Assembly (NCBI GenBank): GCA_023078685.1
Contig: JALGAS010000003.1
Span: forward strand, 4,650,001-4,714,000
DNA from: Neopestalotiopsis rosae
Taxonomy: Eukaryota > Ascomycota > Sordariomycetes > Amphisphaeriales > Sporocadaceae
Reading direction: 5' to 3'
DNA length: 64,000 nt
In this document: positions 23,392 through 35,280 of the stretch, piece after piece
Numbering within the stretch: position 1 is the stretch's first letter
Layout: each line of letters begins with the position of its first letter
The notes under the pieces: model-generated
Database searches by the model: none
What the model saw: the letters and a program-made list of their open reading frames with translations, nothing else
What the model was told of the DNA's origin: nothing
Translations under genes and position numbers: made by a program

Positions 23392-24439
23392 TGTGCTGGG
23401 CGTCTGTGGCTCGCTTTTCTTAGCATTTCCTTTGATGAGGCAAAGTATTCCATCCAGAAGCTGGCGGGCCCAGGACTGCTTTCATACTGTGTAAGGGACT
23501 TACAATAGTGGTCATTGGATCAAGTTTTCAACTAGCAGTTCTTCCCTTTGAAACTCAACAGCCGTGGCATTCTAAGTCTCTCTTTTTCTTTTTCCATGAG
23601 CCTCTTTCTTCAGCTATATATAGTCCGGAATCCAGCGAGTCGGGCAAAAAGGCTGACCGTAGATTTTAGTCTGAAGGGCAAAAACAAGGTCTATTGATCG
23701 TCTTCCAATCACCATAAAGGCCGGTTGGAAGAGGTGTGGTATTTCAAGTACCGTGGTTATTCGCCGTTTGTAAATGGTGTCGTAATATCATCTATGTCTG
23801 CAGGCAATCATCAAATTATGTAGGAGATGGGCCAGGATCAGACGCTCACGTCCGGCAGCATGATCGCAAGTTCTTCCCTAATTTGATACTTTGTGCGTCT
23901 CAATGTTGCGTAAGCGAAAGATACAAGTAGACCGACTGTCGCTCGGTGAGAGGAGCAGATCAGAAGAAGCCCTTGTGAAGAGTGCCATTGGACGCCGTCA
24001 TTGCATATGATGAGACTGGAACGTAAGTCCAGCTCATCATCGGCAAGCGCCCAAAGAATGCCTGACGAATCATAAAATATCTAACACTGCATGAAATGTT
24101 GAGTAACATTCAGTATTGGAGTCACATAGGTTATAATTGGCTGGGTGAGTGTGGTTCTTTTCGTGGCCCATCATTCCTGCATCTACACAGCCTTATCATT
24201 TTTTGGATGCTCGGCTCGCGAAATTGGTGCTTCAACTTGAGCAATGTAAGCCGCACACAGACATTGCGGTTGGCCCGTTCTTTAATCGAGCCACAAGTGA
24301 ATTATGCACGTGTGCCACCTCTCGGCGAGAAGCCAGAATTTGGCTGCTCTATCATGGCTCTTCTCTCCCATAGCGTTGCAAGCATCGAGTTCCATGCCCG
24401 TTGTAATCCTCTGACATAAACCCACTACTTGCATCCACC
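23392..24439. promoter_or_regulatory. Shared upstream region of the AAA+ and STAND-like genes
   Basis: About 1 kb between head-to-head genes. A short open segment near 24150-24370 reads with some protein-like texture (DIAVGPFFNRATSE) but ends in stops and matches no family I know. It could be an extra 5' exon or chance. Confidence 0.4.
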
Positions 24440-26587
24440 GTGGACTACGGAGCTATAGCAAGTATGGAACCGCGCATGACTGCAGTCGTGCGAACTTTCA
24501 GTCTTCAGCTGGAAGCCAAAAGATCTCCAGGCATACTTTCCGAGAGTTTGGCTATCGCAGCTATGGCAGAACAAAAAGAAATCGACAAGAGAGAATTGAG
24601 TCAACAAGAATGGAGAGGCTGGCTTCAATACGGAGAGTCGCTTCAATACGGAGAGTCGCTTCAATACGGAGAGTCTTTCAGGTAAATCATCATTCGTGGG
24701 ATAGTCTTATATCGCAGTACTAAAGTCTACATAGCGAAGCGGACCGCGAAAGACTCAATAATAGATGCAAAGAAGCTGTCAAACTCTGGAGAGACCTCTG
24801 CCGGCGGTCACACAATGCTATCGATGTGGAAGTTCTCACTATTCCAACATTGGAAAAGCTAAGCGCTGCAACCAACAAAATGATTAGTGATAGCAAGTCA
24901 ACTCATGAGTCTGGCTTTTATGCGGCGAAAGAATCATTCTTGAAATTTGTCAACGTCATGAGCGATTACTCTTACGTATTCTCGGTCTTCCCTAGCGGAG
25001 ACAAATACACCAGTGTCATCACAGGAGTCTTGTCAACAATTTCCAAAGTGAGTATAAACCTTTTGGAGTTATGAGTTACGGATTTTGACCGATGTTCATT
25101 TTCGCGATCAAGGCTGCGGCCAACCATAGAAGAACTACCGAAATGTTCTCTACTGCTCTTGAAGATATCACCGACAGGATGAGACTCGTTTCAAAATATC
25201 GGACCATAGTCGAGACCACAGATTCCCGGCGCCATTACATAAACATATATCTGAGCATCTTTGAATTCCTTTGCTTCGCTCTGAGCTGGTATGGGTCCAG
25301 CCGGAAAAGATTCTGGAGCGCCCTCAACAAGAATTTTAACAACGATGTCAATTCTAAGATTGATGCTGTGAAGAACGCAGTCGCAAGTTTTCGCGATGAG
25401 GCGAAGTTTGTCACTGATGAGAAAATTCACAAATTGGCCGCGCAAGTCGACACAATAGCCCCGCAAGTCGACAAAATGGTCCCGCAAGACTGCAACCTGA
25501 GAGCCGAGATCGTGGGCGACATTCGTGACCTTCTGGCTGATAAACTTGACATGTTCAAGTTGGGTCGCTTCGCTGGAGACCACCTTGGTTCTGTACAAGA
25601 GCACTATACTCACGGTATGTTAAGAAAGCACCCACTATTAGTTTTTAGGTGCATTCAAGTGACGTATATATCTCTGACATGTACGCAGAAAAAGACCATG
25701 GAACTCTGTTGGAATCAAACCCTGATCAAGTCAACTCACACCAGTTGGCTGAGACTCCTTCAGTTTCTGAAGGTAAGTCCTCATCGAAGCATCACAGAGC
25801 CCACTGTGGAATAATCATAGCTGACCGATTACCAGCACCTGCGATTTCTGTGGAGACTGAGCCGTTTGCAACAATCGATCTGCTCAAGCCATTCATAGAT
25901 AATGGACGAGATTCTTTGCTGGACGAACACGGAACGATCACGAAACCAAATTTACCCGAAGAAGTTGTCTTTCAAATGCAAGACTGGATACGAAACCCAA
26001 AGTCGAAAATGCTGTGGGTGGAGGGCGTCGAAGTTTACTCTGGTCCGTTGCTCTCAATTGCCGCATTGTGTATTCAATCGACATTTGAAGCAACCGGAGT
26101 GCCCTGTGTTTCACACTTTTGCAGATTTCCATTCAAGACACACTCGGATCTGGCTAGCAGCGAAGCACTTTTCATCTCGTTCCTATACTCTATCGTTGCT
26201 CAATTGTCCGAGATGCTAGAGATCGATTTCAGCACCAGTGCCAATAAGGAACTGAGGAACTGCCTCAACCAGCTAGACGGCAGGATGGAAAGCTCGAGGT
26301 TTGCTTTGAGATTGATTCAGGAACTCATGCCTCAACTGCCATACATGACGGTCTGGATTGTGGACGACATACACTTGACAGAAACTGCTTCAACTCTACC
26401 GTATCTCGAGAATCTCATTGAGATACTCCGCAACAAGAACGGCGAAGAGGTTGTAAAGGTGCTCTTCACAACAAAGGGTAACTCTCTTCTGCTATGTCAG
26501 AAGTTGCAAGTAACAGAAAGGGTAGATGCATCAAGAATGGCACAAGAAAGAGGTGGTCATCGCTTGCCAGGTGGAGCGTCTTTCTAA
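24440..26587 (+). CDS. STAND/NACHT-like protein with DUF7708-type N-terminus and degenerate P-loop
   Basis: Resembles fungal NLR-like (STAND) proteins that join a DUF7708 helical region to an NTPase module; some relatives take part in self/non-self recognition. Exons are 24440-24681, 24735-25047, 25113-25614, 25689-25772 and 25836-26587, giving 630 residues. Introns are 53-74 nt with GT-AG ends and phase is kept. The DUF7708-like signature is FPSGDKYTSVITGVLSTI in exon 2 with AAANHRRTTEMFS following the splice. A heptad-like segment (KLAAQVDTIAPQVDKMV) may be coiled coil. The NTPase part has LWVEGVEVYSGPLLS (about 440-454) where Walker A should be, lacking the GKT core, and a Walker-B-like WIVDD (554-558). 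The frame ends soon after, with no WD40, ankyrin or TPR repeats. A tandem LQYGES repeat lies near residue 62-80. Confidence 0.75.
24623..24676 (+). repeat. In-frame 18-bp tandem repeat, three copies
   Basis: Three copies of CTTCAATACGGAGAGTCG (last base differs in the third) start at 24623, 24641 and 24659. They encode three LQYGES-type hexapeptides just before the first intron of the STAND-like gene. Confidence 0.95.
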
Positions 26588-27382
26588 TGATTATTGGATT
26601 GCACACGATGGCGCGCATCAGAAACACCGATGCCCTGTTCTCTTTACCTCAGAGGAATTCTTTCCTTTTCTCAAGGTGGTGACCGCTGGTCTACCACAAT
26701 ATTCTCCTTCGTCAAATAAATGTTCGAGCGCATGAGGATTCGTTATACGCGAGCTGATAGTGGGCGAACTCGCCGCCTATCCATAATGACTTTGACCTAC
26801 TTTTCCTTTTACCTCACTTGGCATATGAATTGCAAAACACGGGAAACAAGACTGCTGTCCTTGGACAAATCCTCTATTGCATTTCTGTTGAACTCTTGTC
26901 ATCCAAAAGCGGCTGCTTGTGGTTGTGGTTGACAGCAGAGGATTCGTAAACCAGCATTTCGTTCCGGCGACAGCCAGAAACTCCCAAATTCGAATTCCAA
27001 TGACGTCTCTTGTTCTGTCTGCGTATGCATAGTTGAAGCGCCATGGACCTTGACAGTCGCCCACGTTGGTCACCGCAGAACCGTACAGCCAAGTATATCG
27101 GCATCACACTGTACTGTTCATCTTTAATGTCATTAATTCAGCTTTCAATCGCTATTCTACCAGAGTGTTCTTCTTCTTCTTTCTTCTTCTTAAAAGCGCA
27201 GAATTGTGTAAGACCATCTCGCCATCATGACTGTTCCACGTCCCCAAAAACGCCGTGACAATGTTTCGAAAATGTAAAAAACAGATATGCGGTTTCTGGA
27301 TGATGATGCGTTGCGACAGCCCCGTTGAGGGTGCTACTCAAAAACAACCTGATTTCATACCACCAGCCCATCAAGTGCCAGA
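26588..27382. other. Intergenic between convergent genes
   Basis: 3' flanks of the STAND-like and DUF726 genes. It contains a CTT-rich stretch near 27167-27190. I see no repeat units resembling the C-terminal sensor domains that NLRs usually carry, in any frame. Confidence 0.5.
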
Positions 27383-30300
27383 CTACGCAAATGTCATGGA
27401 AATTTCCTTCTCCTTGCCAAAGTCGTCGTCGTCATCTGCCCAAGGGTCGTGCATGGCCATATTCGGTGTCGTCTGTGCGCTCTTGAGATCCGGTCTCGCC
27501 GGAGCAGCGGCCGACGACGACGTCGACCCACCGAATCCATCATCGTCAAAAGTCATCTCGATGCCGCCGCCGTCGTCTTCGTGATCCAGTCCATATGCCT
27601 GTGAAGGGTTCGGACTGTGGTAGCCGAATCCGCTACTTGATAACCGCGGCGTCCGATCTTGAGAGACGCTCAGGTTGGGCGAGGCCGCCGCGCGCAGCGT
27701 AGTCGTTGCGTCGTCGCTCTGAGTTGTGCGAAGACCGTTTCGCGGGTTCTCGTTTGGCGGCACGTTGATCTTCATTGGTGGCAGTGTCGACTTTAGCTCC
27801 TTGACTTGCAGCTCATCTCCATCTTCGGCCGCCTGATTGGCTTGTTCCTTAGCAAGCTCTGCTCTCATGGCATCAACATCGAAGAGCACACCGTGATTGC
27901 TGTCAGCCTGATCGCTAGATTTTGAACCGTTGGTATCCGAATGCCCCTTGGAGTCTTCGTAGACCTCCCAGTCAGCGCGCTGAGCCTTCTTCCTTTTAAA
28001 GAAAGCAAAAGCTCCTTTCTTCTTGCCATCCCCTTCCTTTTCCAATTCCCTTCTTGCTTCCTCGATCTCCGAAATGAGTTCTCGTTGTCTTTCTCGGTGT
28101 TGTTCCGGATCCGGGTCTTCGATTTCACCGAACTCGTCACTCTCTACGAGCCATCCGCACTCTCTCAGCAATTTCGGCATGGCCTGTCGATAGTCCATAT
28201 GTCCCTTGACGAACTCAGTACAGTCCATGTTTTCAATGCCAGGTATATCCTCGATCTTCGTCAATCCTGCTACACGACGAATTCCTCCATTGGTCAAACG
28301 GAAAAGATATCCCAGAATCCAGTCATTCTTGTGGTAGCCATTGACAAATCTGCCTGCAACAACAGTGCGAATCTTGAGATACTCATCTGTCTTGAAGACG
28401 ACTGGCGAGCCGAACATGTAAACGTTCTGCACCAGGCCATAAGCGCCTTTGCGTGCCAACTCCATCAGGCAAGAAAAGATGACTCGAGCACCGAGGGAGT
28501 AGCCGACGAGAGTAATGGGTCTCGTGCCGAGGTTGCGGTCGATCAGCGAATCGGCCAAGATCAGGCCCGCAGCCCATGCACGATCCTGAGACACTGCCCA
28601 AGGGTTGTCAATCAAGTAGGCCAGTTTCGAAAGCACCACTGGAAGCTGCAAAGCAGCCATCAAACTGATGAGGATGGTGCTGCCAAGCACTTGTTGCAGT
28701 CCTTGAGTAAGAGCCTAGAGAAAGGAGTTAGAGACATACTTGACGTTAGCGGTCGTGTGGACTCACCTCTGTTGCCAGGATATTAATTGTGTCTCCCATA
28801 CTGGTCAACATCTCAGGCTCCCACAGAATTGAATATATATCACCCATGAGCGCATCCACGGTACTGAATGGCAGACGCACGTCATCAACCTTGCTCGTCA
28901 TCCAGCCGGATATCGTGACAATGAGGTTCACCCGCTTGTTGTTGTGCAACGGCCTGTACTCGAATGTCTTCACAGCACCAGTTCTACGATGAGCAGCCTT
29001 GCCACCCATGAAACTTCCCGAGGCAGTCGAGCCAGCAGTAATGATAGCAGCACCTCCAGCACCGGCAAGGAACGAACTTGTACCACCTACACCAATGGTC
29101 GTGAAGCCAGCAGCCAGACCAGCTCCAATCAGAGGAGCCAGGAGACCAGCCGAGAGACCAATGACGAGGCCACCACCAACGGTCGCGAGACCCATCATGA
29201 CGTAGCGCTTCTTCAAGGCAAGTTTCCTTCGATTCTCCAAGTGCTCCTCCTCGTTCCAGTTCTCCTTTTCAGCAGCCTGCTGCATTTCGAGTGCATCTGT
29301 GACTCGCTTCTCGAATCTGCAGACATCAATCCACGGTACTTCGAGGGCTTGCGCAACTCTTTCCAACAAGACTCTTGATCGCGCATCATATATCGAGTCG
29401 GCAATGAGCACCAAGAAAAGATCGCAAAGCACTGTCCAGCGTAGATCAATATCAATCTTTTGCGAGCTTGGGAGCTGCGACGGGGTCTTCACTTCGGGCA
29501 TTTCTTCGCCGTCATGCGCGTGTGCTTCGTATGGTGGAGGAGCTGCAGCAGGCTGCTCCTGTCTTGGCGTTCCTGGGGCGGAAGCCTGCGGGCTCTTGAC
29601 CCCTACCTTTGGTGTTCCCGGTGCCGATGACTGCTCCTCTGCCATGGGATTTTTGACAGTAGCATTCTGCATCAATAAGGGTGTCAGATCTCCAGGCCTG
29701 ACACCATGTGTGGCCAGCTGCTCTATCATAATCTGCTCTGCAGAGCTGATCTCCATGTGGGCGTATAGGCGAACCATAATCTTTTGACTCCACATACGCA
29801 TTGCCTCGGCGGCGGTCTGGACCGCCTTTTTCGTGCTCTTTGTAAAGGAGAATTCCGCTTCCGCCTGCATGTCGTGCAGCTGCACGCGAACCACTCCAAC
29901 ATACGCTATCCTCTGGCCTTCAGTGAGGAGATCTTTCGTAGCTTGTAGTTGAGAGACAGCATCGCGTTGTTCGTCTATGTCATCAACCATGCTCGTGGTA
30001 GCGCCAGTCTTGTTGAACAAATATCGAGTATTGTCGTCCATGCTTGTTTCCGACTCAGCGTCTTCGTCATCGAGCACTCGCGTATAACCCTTGCCAGCAC
30101 CACCAAGGCCGGCATATCCATATTTCTCGTCCTCTTCTTCATTGTGTTCTTTTGCTATTAACCTGTTGTCGTCGTCATATATATCGTAAGGTGCATAGGC
30201 AGGCATCTCCTGCCAGCCGTCGTCGTCATCATCGTCCTTTTCTTCCTTATCCGCTGTCAGCTGTTGGTGGGAGAATTCTGACATGCTAGCAACGCTTGTG

Positions 30301-30884
30301 TCACGGTTGTGGCCGATTTCAGATGCTTTTTTGGCTTCCTCCTTTGCCTCCTCAGCCTTTTTCCCAGCCTCCACATCTTGTATCGATGGGCCCGCGATGG
30401 CTTGTGTGGATGAAGTTGTATCGGATCGTTGGCGGGTAGTGTCGGCACTATCTGAGACAGCGAGGTTCTTCAAAACAACATCTTTGGAGTCGTTATTCGA
30501 GGTCTCGTTTTCTTTGATTTGCGTGGGAACAGGAGTCGCGGCGCCGTCATCGGAACCCGTCTTGGCAATCGGCTCAGCTATTTGATCGTTTGAAGAGGGC
30601 GTCGCTGGCGAAAGGGTTGCAGGAGCTGCCTCCGAGTCTTTGTCGCTTTTCTCTATGATAGCTGCTTCTGCCTCTTTGATCGGCGCCTTCGCATCATCCT
30701 GCTGCTCCTGTTTGCTCGCATCTTTCGGGATATCGCTGGGTGCATCGTTGATCTCTGCAGTCTTTGCCGCATCTTCCGATTTGCCCTTCAGTCCATCATT
30801 GGCCACCGCTACCGCTGCCGCTTCCTCACTCGGGAACTTCCTGATCGGCAAGCCGAAGTCGTCGAATTCCTGCGCCGGCGCCAT
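27383..30884 (-). CDS. DUF726/TMCO4-like alpha/beta hydrolase-fold membrane protein
   Basis: Member of the DUF726 (TMCO4; yeast Mil1-like) family. Family members have a lipase-like fold, and the yeast protein has been linked to membrane traffic. Exons are 30884-28767 and 28714-27383 (intron 52 nt, GTGAGT...CTAG), giving 1149 residues, long for the family. The first 300 residues are acidic and low in complexity. Next come a helical region, then Gly/Ala-rich hydrophobic segments (LATVGGGLVIGLSAGLLAPLI region, about 560-620), which look like membrane helices. The hydrolase core has FEYRPLHNNKRVNLIVTISG and the elbow LVGYSLGARV with Ser779. The tail after about residue 900 is basic (KKKGAFAFFKRKKAQ), then acidic and disordered, ending in acidic Asp runs. 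The enzyme reaction is unknown. Confidence 0.88.
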
Positions 30885-32208
30885 GAGGGTTCTCAGTTTC
30901 GAATTACACTTTCATGCGTGCTGGCTAATCGGCGACTCCTTTGGGCGAGCGTGTGATCTTTTTTCACACAGCACCGCTTGCCCGTCTCTGATTCGATCTT
31001 GTCGATAATTGCGACAAGTATAAACGGGAGCGACTGTTGTTTAGTTGCTCGGCAGCCTAGAAGTCAGGGAACCTCCCTTGGTCAACAGCCAAAAACAAAA
31101 TATTAAAAGAAAAAAGCAAAAAAATGCACACGAGCTTCAACGGCACGGAGTCGCCTTTGGTGTGGGAGCTGTGCAGCGGTCCGACGTGGGGAGATGGGCA
31201 GATGCAACATCAAATTAATGGATTCGAGACTAGGCCATTCCAGGGAAAAGTTGGGGGGTAAACCTCAGGAATTCATGTTAGCACATGAACACATACATTA
31301 GCAGTGTCCTCTGCCCAGGGTCTCGGTAAGCTCCAGGGCGAGTCGAGCGTTGCAGGACGGCCGGTTTACCGGAAATCCAGCCAGTCCAAGCTTCCAACCC
31401 CCCAAGACTCGGGCTTAACGATTATTATTATTATTATTTTTTGGAGACCAAGGTTGGCGTAAAGCGGAAGCAGGTCTTTCTCCTGACTCGAACGTGCTGC
31501 GACTCACGGTCTTCTCATTGATTTGTCCATCAAGCATATCACCGACTCAAAGCCGACAGACAGTATTGTCTCTTTTCCCAGTTGAAAGACATGCAACCAT
31601 GTTCCACGGATGTGGCATTGTCGAACAAAGGAGCTTACAGGGGTGGCTTCGCCGGTGATGGCGTGTCAAATAACCGCTAACGCAGGTAGTCGGCGGGGAA
31701 CGGTGATGAAACCACTTGGATGATCCCCACTGAGTATAAGCCCGCCGGATGGAGTGCCGACTTCACGATAATGTACCATGATTGGGGACATATTTGACCG
31801 AGTGATCGACATCTACACGACCACGAGGCTTTCACGCATCTCTATGATTTACGGTCCATGATGACAGGACATTGCTGGGTCTGCCGCGCAAGCTGCGACA
31901 AGCACAGACATCTATGGATCGTTCTCCCTCTGTCTCTCTCCCCGTCTTGTCACGTACAATGGATAGTTCAGGTGGTCCAACAATACTGGCCAGCTAATAG
32001 CGTGTGATTCACCTACACCAAAGTTTGGACACTAAAGCCCAAATCACTTTAGGGATGAGTCGATAAGAAGCAGTCGTGCAAGTTGATAACAAAAAGTTCA
32101 TTGATGGTATCAAATGCCTGTGAACGAGGTCACATCAGACCGTCAAAACTATGTGGGACGCCAAACGCCTTTCGCATGCAATTTTTCATGATGGTAAACC
32201 CATACCTC
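30885..32208. other. Intergenic
   Basis: Upstream flank of the DUF726 gene and 3' flank of UTP23. It contains a short (ATT)n tract at 31421-31438 followed by a T-run. No coding segment is recognised. Confidence 0.5.
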
Positions 32209-33196
32209 TTAATCCGACCCATCGTCAGCCTGAGCAGCTTGAGAAGCATTCTGATCCGCGCTAACACCCTCGGAATCTCCAGCCTCTGTCTTGCCCTTCT
32301 TCCTCCGCTTCCTCTTGGGTCCATCTTTCGAGTCCGCCTTGCCAGCTGTCTTCTCGTCTGTGGACTTTTTCGATGCTCCCGTACCCTGCGTTGCCGTCTT
32401 CTTTTTCTTGACGGCCAGAGGGTTGGGTCCCTTGGGACCCTTCTTCTTCTTTTTCTTCTTCTCGGCTTCGTCGGTCGTGGCGCCAGATCCGCCTTGTTGC
32501 TGCTTGGTCTTGTCTCCCTCCGCCTCGCTGTCGCTATCGTCGTCCCTCTTGCGCTTGTTTCCCTCGGCGAATCTCTTGATCTCGGACCGGAGCTTGGCCT
32601 TCTCCTCCTTGTTGCGCACTTGGACACTCTCGTCCGCCATGGGCTCCATAATCATGACACTCCTCGAAATGTAAATCAGTGGTGTGCCCTTGACTGTCCT
32701 GAGCGCCTGTCGCGTGGGCTGATCGTTTGACGCGACCACGTAGCGGTGCTTGTTGACTCCGTTGTCCTTCGGATCCACGACGCTATTGAGACACTCGAGC
32801 GTGCTCAGAGGCTCTGGATACTGATCCGGGTGGTGACCGCAACGGCGACGCTCGAAAGTCTTTCCCAGCTCGATTGCAGCGTACACACCAGGCTCCGACT
32901 TGGTGTTGTAGAGGTGGCGCATCGAGCACTGAGTGATGAGCGGCTTGACTTTGCCCGACAGTGTCTGCTCAAAGCTCTTGATAAGATCCATCTTGAAGCG
33001 GCAAGCATCGGCGAGGAGGGCCGAATCGACAATAATCTGGTAAGGTTCGCGCTGTAGACGGTTGTCACGGCGTTAGTTGTTGTCTAACGATGCAGAGATC
33101 TCTCAAGATCCTGGAACTGTAACTTACAAAACCAAAGGTCATGGAGTATCGCTCCATGAGCTTACGGTATCGCTTCGCAGTCTTGGCGCGAGGCAT
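32209..33196 (-). CDS. UTP23: UTP23, rRNA-processing protein of the small-subunit processome
   Basis: PIN-domain protein of the Fcf1/Utp23 family, a nucleolar factor needed for 18S rRNA maturation and release of snR30. Exons are 33196-33128 and 33051-32209 (intron 76 nt, GTAAGT...ACAG with a CTAAC branch site), giving 303 residues. The N-terminus MPRAKTAKRYRKLMERY is typical. The PIN core starts REPYQILVDSALLADA, and a Cys/His zinc motif is visible (Cys in LITQCSMRH, then RRRCGHHP, and LECLNS). The C-terminal tail is strongly basic and disordered, with the family's GPKGPNPLAVKKKK motif. Without the small first exon the protein would lack its conserved start, so the two-exon model is preferred. 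Confidence 0.94.
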
Positions 33197-34019
33197 GTTG
33201 GCGGTTCAATTGGCGTATATGCCGGTGTTTGTGACGATGCTTGGCTCGAGATCGCAGGTAGCATGAAATAGAAGCTGAGCGGCTGGCGGAAACTTTTTTT
33301 TGAGGTCAAGCTTTGATAAGCGATTATCAGCACGTGGTGGGGCAGCAGCAAGGTACACCCCGCTGGAGCTGCCCGTGCCTTAGCGAGCCAGCCGTTAGTG
33401 TACCGCAGGACAGCCTCATTGCAGGGTTCAATGTTGATTCAAACGAGATGTGCAGTAAATATTTATGGTTGCTGGCAATTAACAGGCCGAGTGAGGATCG
33501 AGACATCCAGGCTTAGATTATATCGATGTTGATATTCAGCATTGATTCTTGCTCCAGCATGACAATCCGAGCAAGAGATATTTGCGCTCTGTTGCAGATC
33601 TTAACTTGTCCTCTTCTTCCAATTATAATACTAACCTAGTAGATTTGCGAGAACTTCCTTTATTTCTTGCACTCCAAGAGACAAGAAAAACGATACTTCT
33701 AAAAGGTTATGAAAAGAACAAAGAGACGACAGAAATCAACCTATACCTAGGGAAGCTCAGTCTATCCAGAACATCAGAGGACTTGCTAATACTTGAATAC
33801 AATTTATATCATCTACATTCTAGCGCCAGCTTGGTGGTATCTATATTTAACAAGATGAAAGGAAAGACAAGAATCATCAACCGAGCAGAATCATTGCTAT
33901 AAAAGCATCGCTTTGCCGGCCTTTTGAGTATTTGTTTTCGTGACAGAAACCCTGAACGCCTAAACATGCATGACCAATCTAACCATGATTACTTCGCCAG
34001 AGTACACCACGCACCACAT
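33197..34019. other. AT-rich intergenic with a 117-codon open frame
   Basis: Upstream flank of UTP23 and 3' flank of PTC7. It is more AT-rich than its neighbours, especially 33540-33910. A plus-strand open frame at 33549-33902 encodes a Leu/Asn/Lys-rich peptide with no recognised domain. It could be a decayed mobile element or chance. Confidence 0.4.
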
Positions 34020-35280
34020 TCATTCATTAATGTTGCGTCGACAGAGCGCTGCAACAACGCTGATATCATCCAATTTGCCTATTTCCTTGTTAGTATGATA
34101 GACTCCGTCATTGGATAAATGTGCGGCGCTCACCTCCTTCGCTGGCCAAACCCTCCTCGATGGCGTGTTCCATGAATGGACTTTCGGCAAAAGGATCAAT
34201 GGCAACAGTCTTGGCCGCTGTCATGAGCTCTTCGGCCACAAACGTCATGCCGCCATTGGCACCGCCGTATCTAGCACCATCGGCAGTGCCGCCCTCGCCG
34301 TTTTCCCATCTTCGGACGCTGCGCGACACGTTCTCCACAATTTCATGTTCCCAAAGGTTGTCGATGACGCCGTCCGACATGGCCAGAACCACGTCGCCCT
34401 CTTCAAGCTCGACAAGATCCACCACGGCATTCTGGTTCGGGGTATCGGGGCTGTTGGTGCCCAGCTGGCGCGGGCAATCGAACCAATGCCACTGTTCTGT
34501 AGATTTGTATATGATTTCTTGGTCTGCCGGACGTACGACCATGATTTGACCATCGCCCAAATTGGTCGCGTACAGCAGGGGCACTGATGCCTCGGCCGAG
34601 TTGGCGTCACCTTTGTAGAAGAGCTGCGCGCCTGCTGCCGTCGTGGTCCCCTGACAATTGCTCGGCCCCGACGTCGCCTCCAGAGTGCGTTCATAGGCGG
34701 TCTGCAGATATTTGACAGGATCTGGACTATACGGGCGGTCTGGTGGCCTGGGCTTTGTGAGGTCTTCCTGCATGGCCGAGACCCAGAAATGCAAAATCAA
34801 GCGCGACCACAACCCTGCATGACCTTTTGGCCTCATGGACCATGCCCCAACGCCATCGTTTGCGCAGATGAAGTGGTCGCTTGCGTAGATGGCATCGTCG
34901 CCATTTGTCCAACCCCGGATCAGCTCACCTTCCACAAACACGCGCTTATCCCTGCTCTGGTGATGTGTACTCAGAGGATCGCTGAACGAGCCGCTAGGTG
35001 GGCTCAGGAACGGAGGAGGAAATGGACGCGGGGTCCGCTTGGCAAAGAGCGCGAAGCCAGTCTCAAATCGGAACGGCAGTCGCGGGCACGAGTCTGTCAG
35101 CGGCGGGGTCTCGGTGCCCGTCTCAGTGGGAGGCGGCTCCGATGCAGCATCAAATCGCGAACGCGGGAACGAGTGCGAGAACGGTGCCCGGATGGGTAGC
35201 GACAGGCGCACGCGCCGGCTCGACGATGCAGTGGTAGAAGGTGATGTCAGCGAGGAGAGAGGTAACCTCCTCATCCCCAC
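34020..35280 (-). CDS. PTC7: PTC7-type PP2C protein phosphatase
   Basis: Metal-dependent Ser/Thr phosphatase of the Ptc7/PPTC7 subgroup. In yeast Ptc7 is mitochondrial and activates coenzyme Q synthesis. Exons are 35280-34134 and 34078-34020 (55-nt intron with a CTAAC branch site), giving 401 residues. The N-terminus is Ser/Arg-rich and lacks acidic residues, consistent with a mitochondrial presequence. PP2C metal-site segments are visible: GDDAIY and ANDGVGAW, NLGDGQIMV, and AMSDGVIDNLWEHE. The last strand GGKLDDISVVAALC spans the splice junction, which supports the second exon. If the intron is retained, translation ends after GERRTFIQ and this strand, with its metal-site Asp, is lost. Confidence 0.92.

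Noticed and set aside
26777..27107. Open frames downstream of the STAND-like gene as a missing C-terminal sensor domain
   Set aside because: They lie on the minus strand and show no repeat periodicity; the plus strand has stops in all frames.
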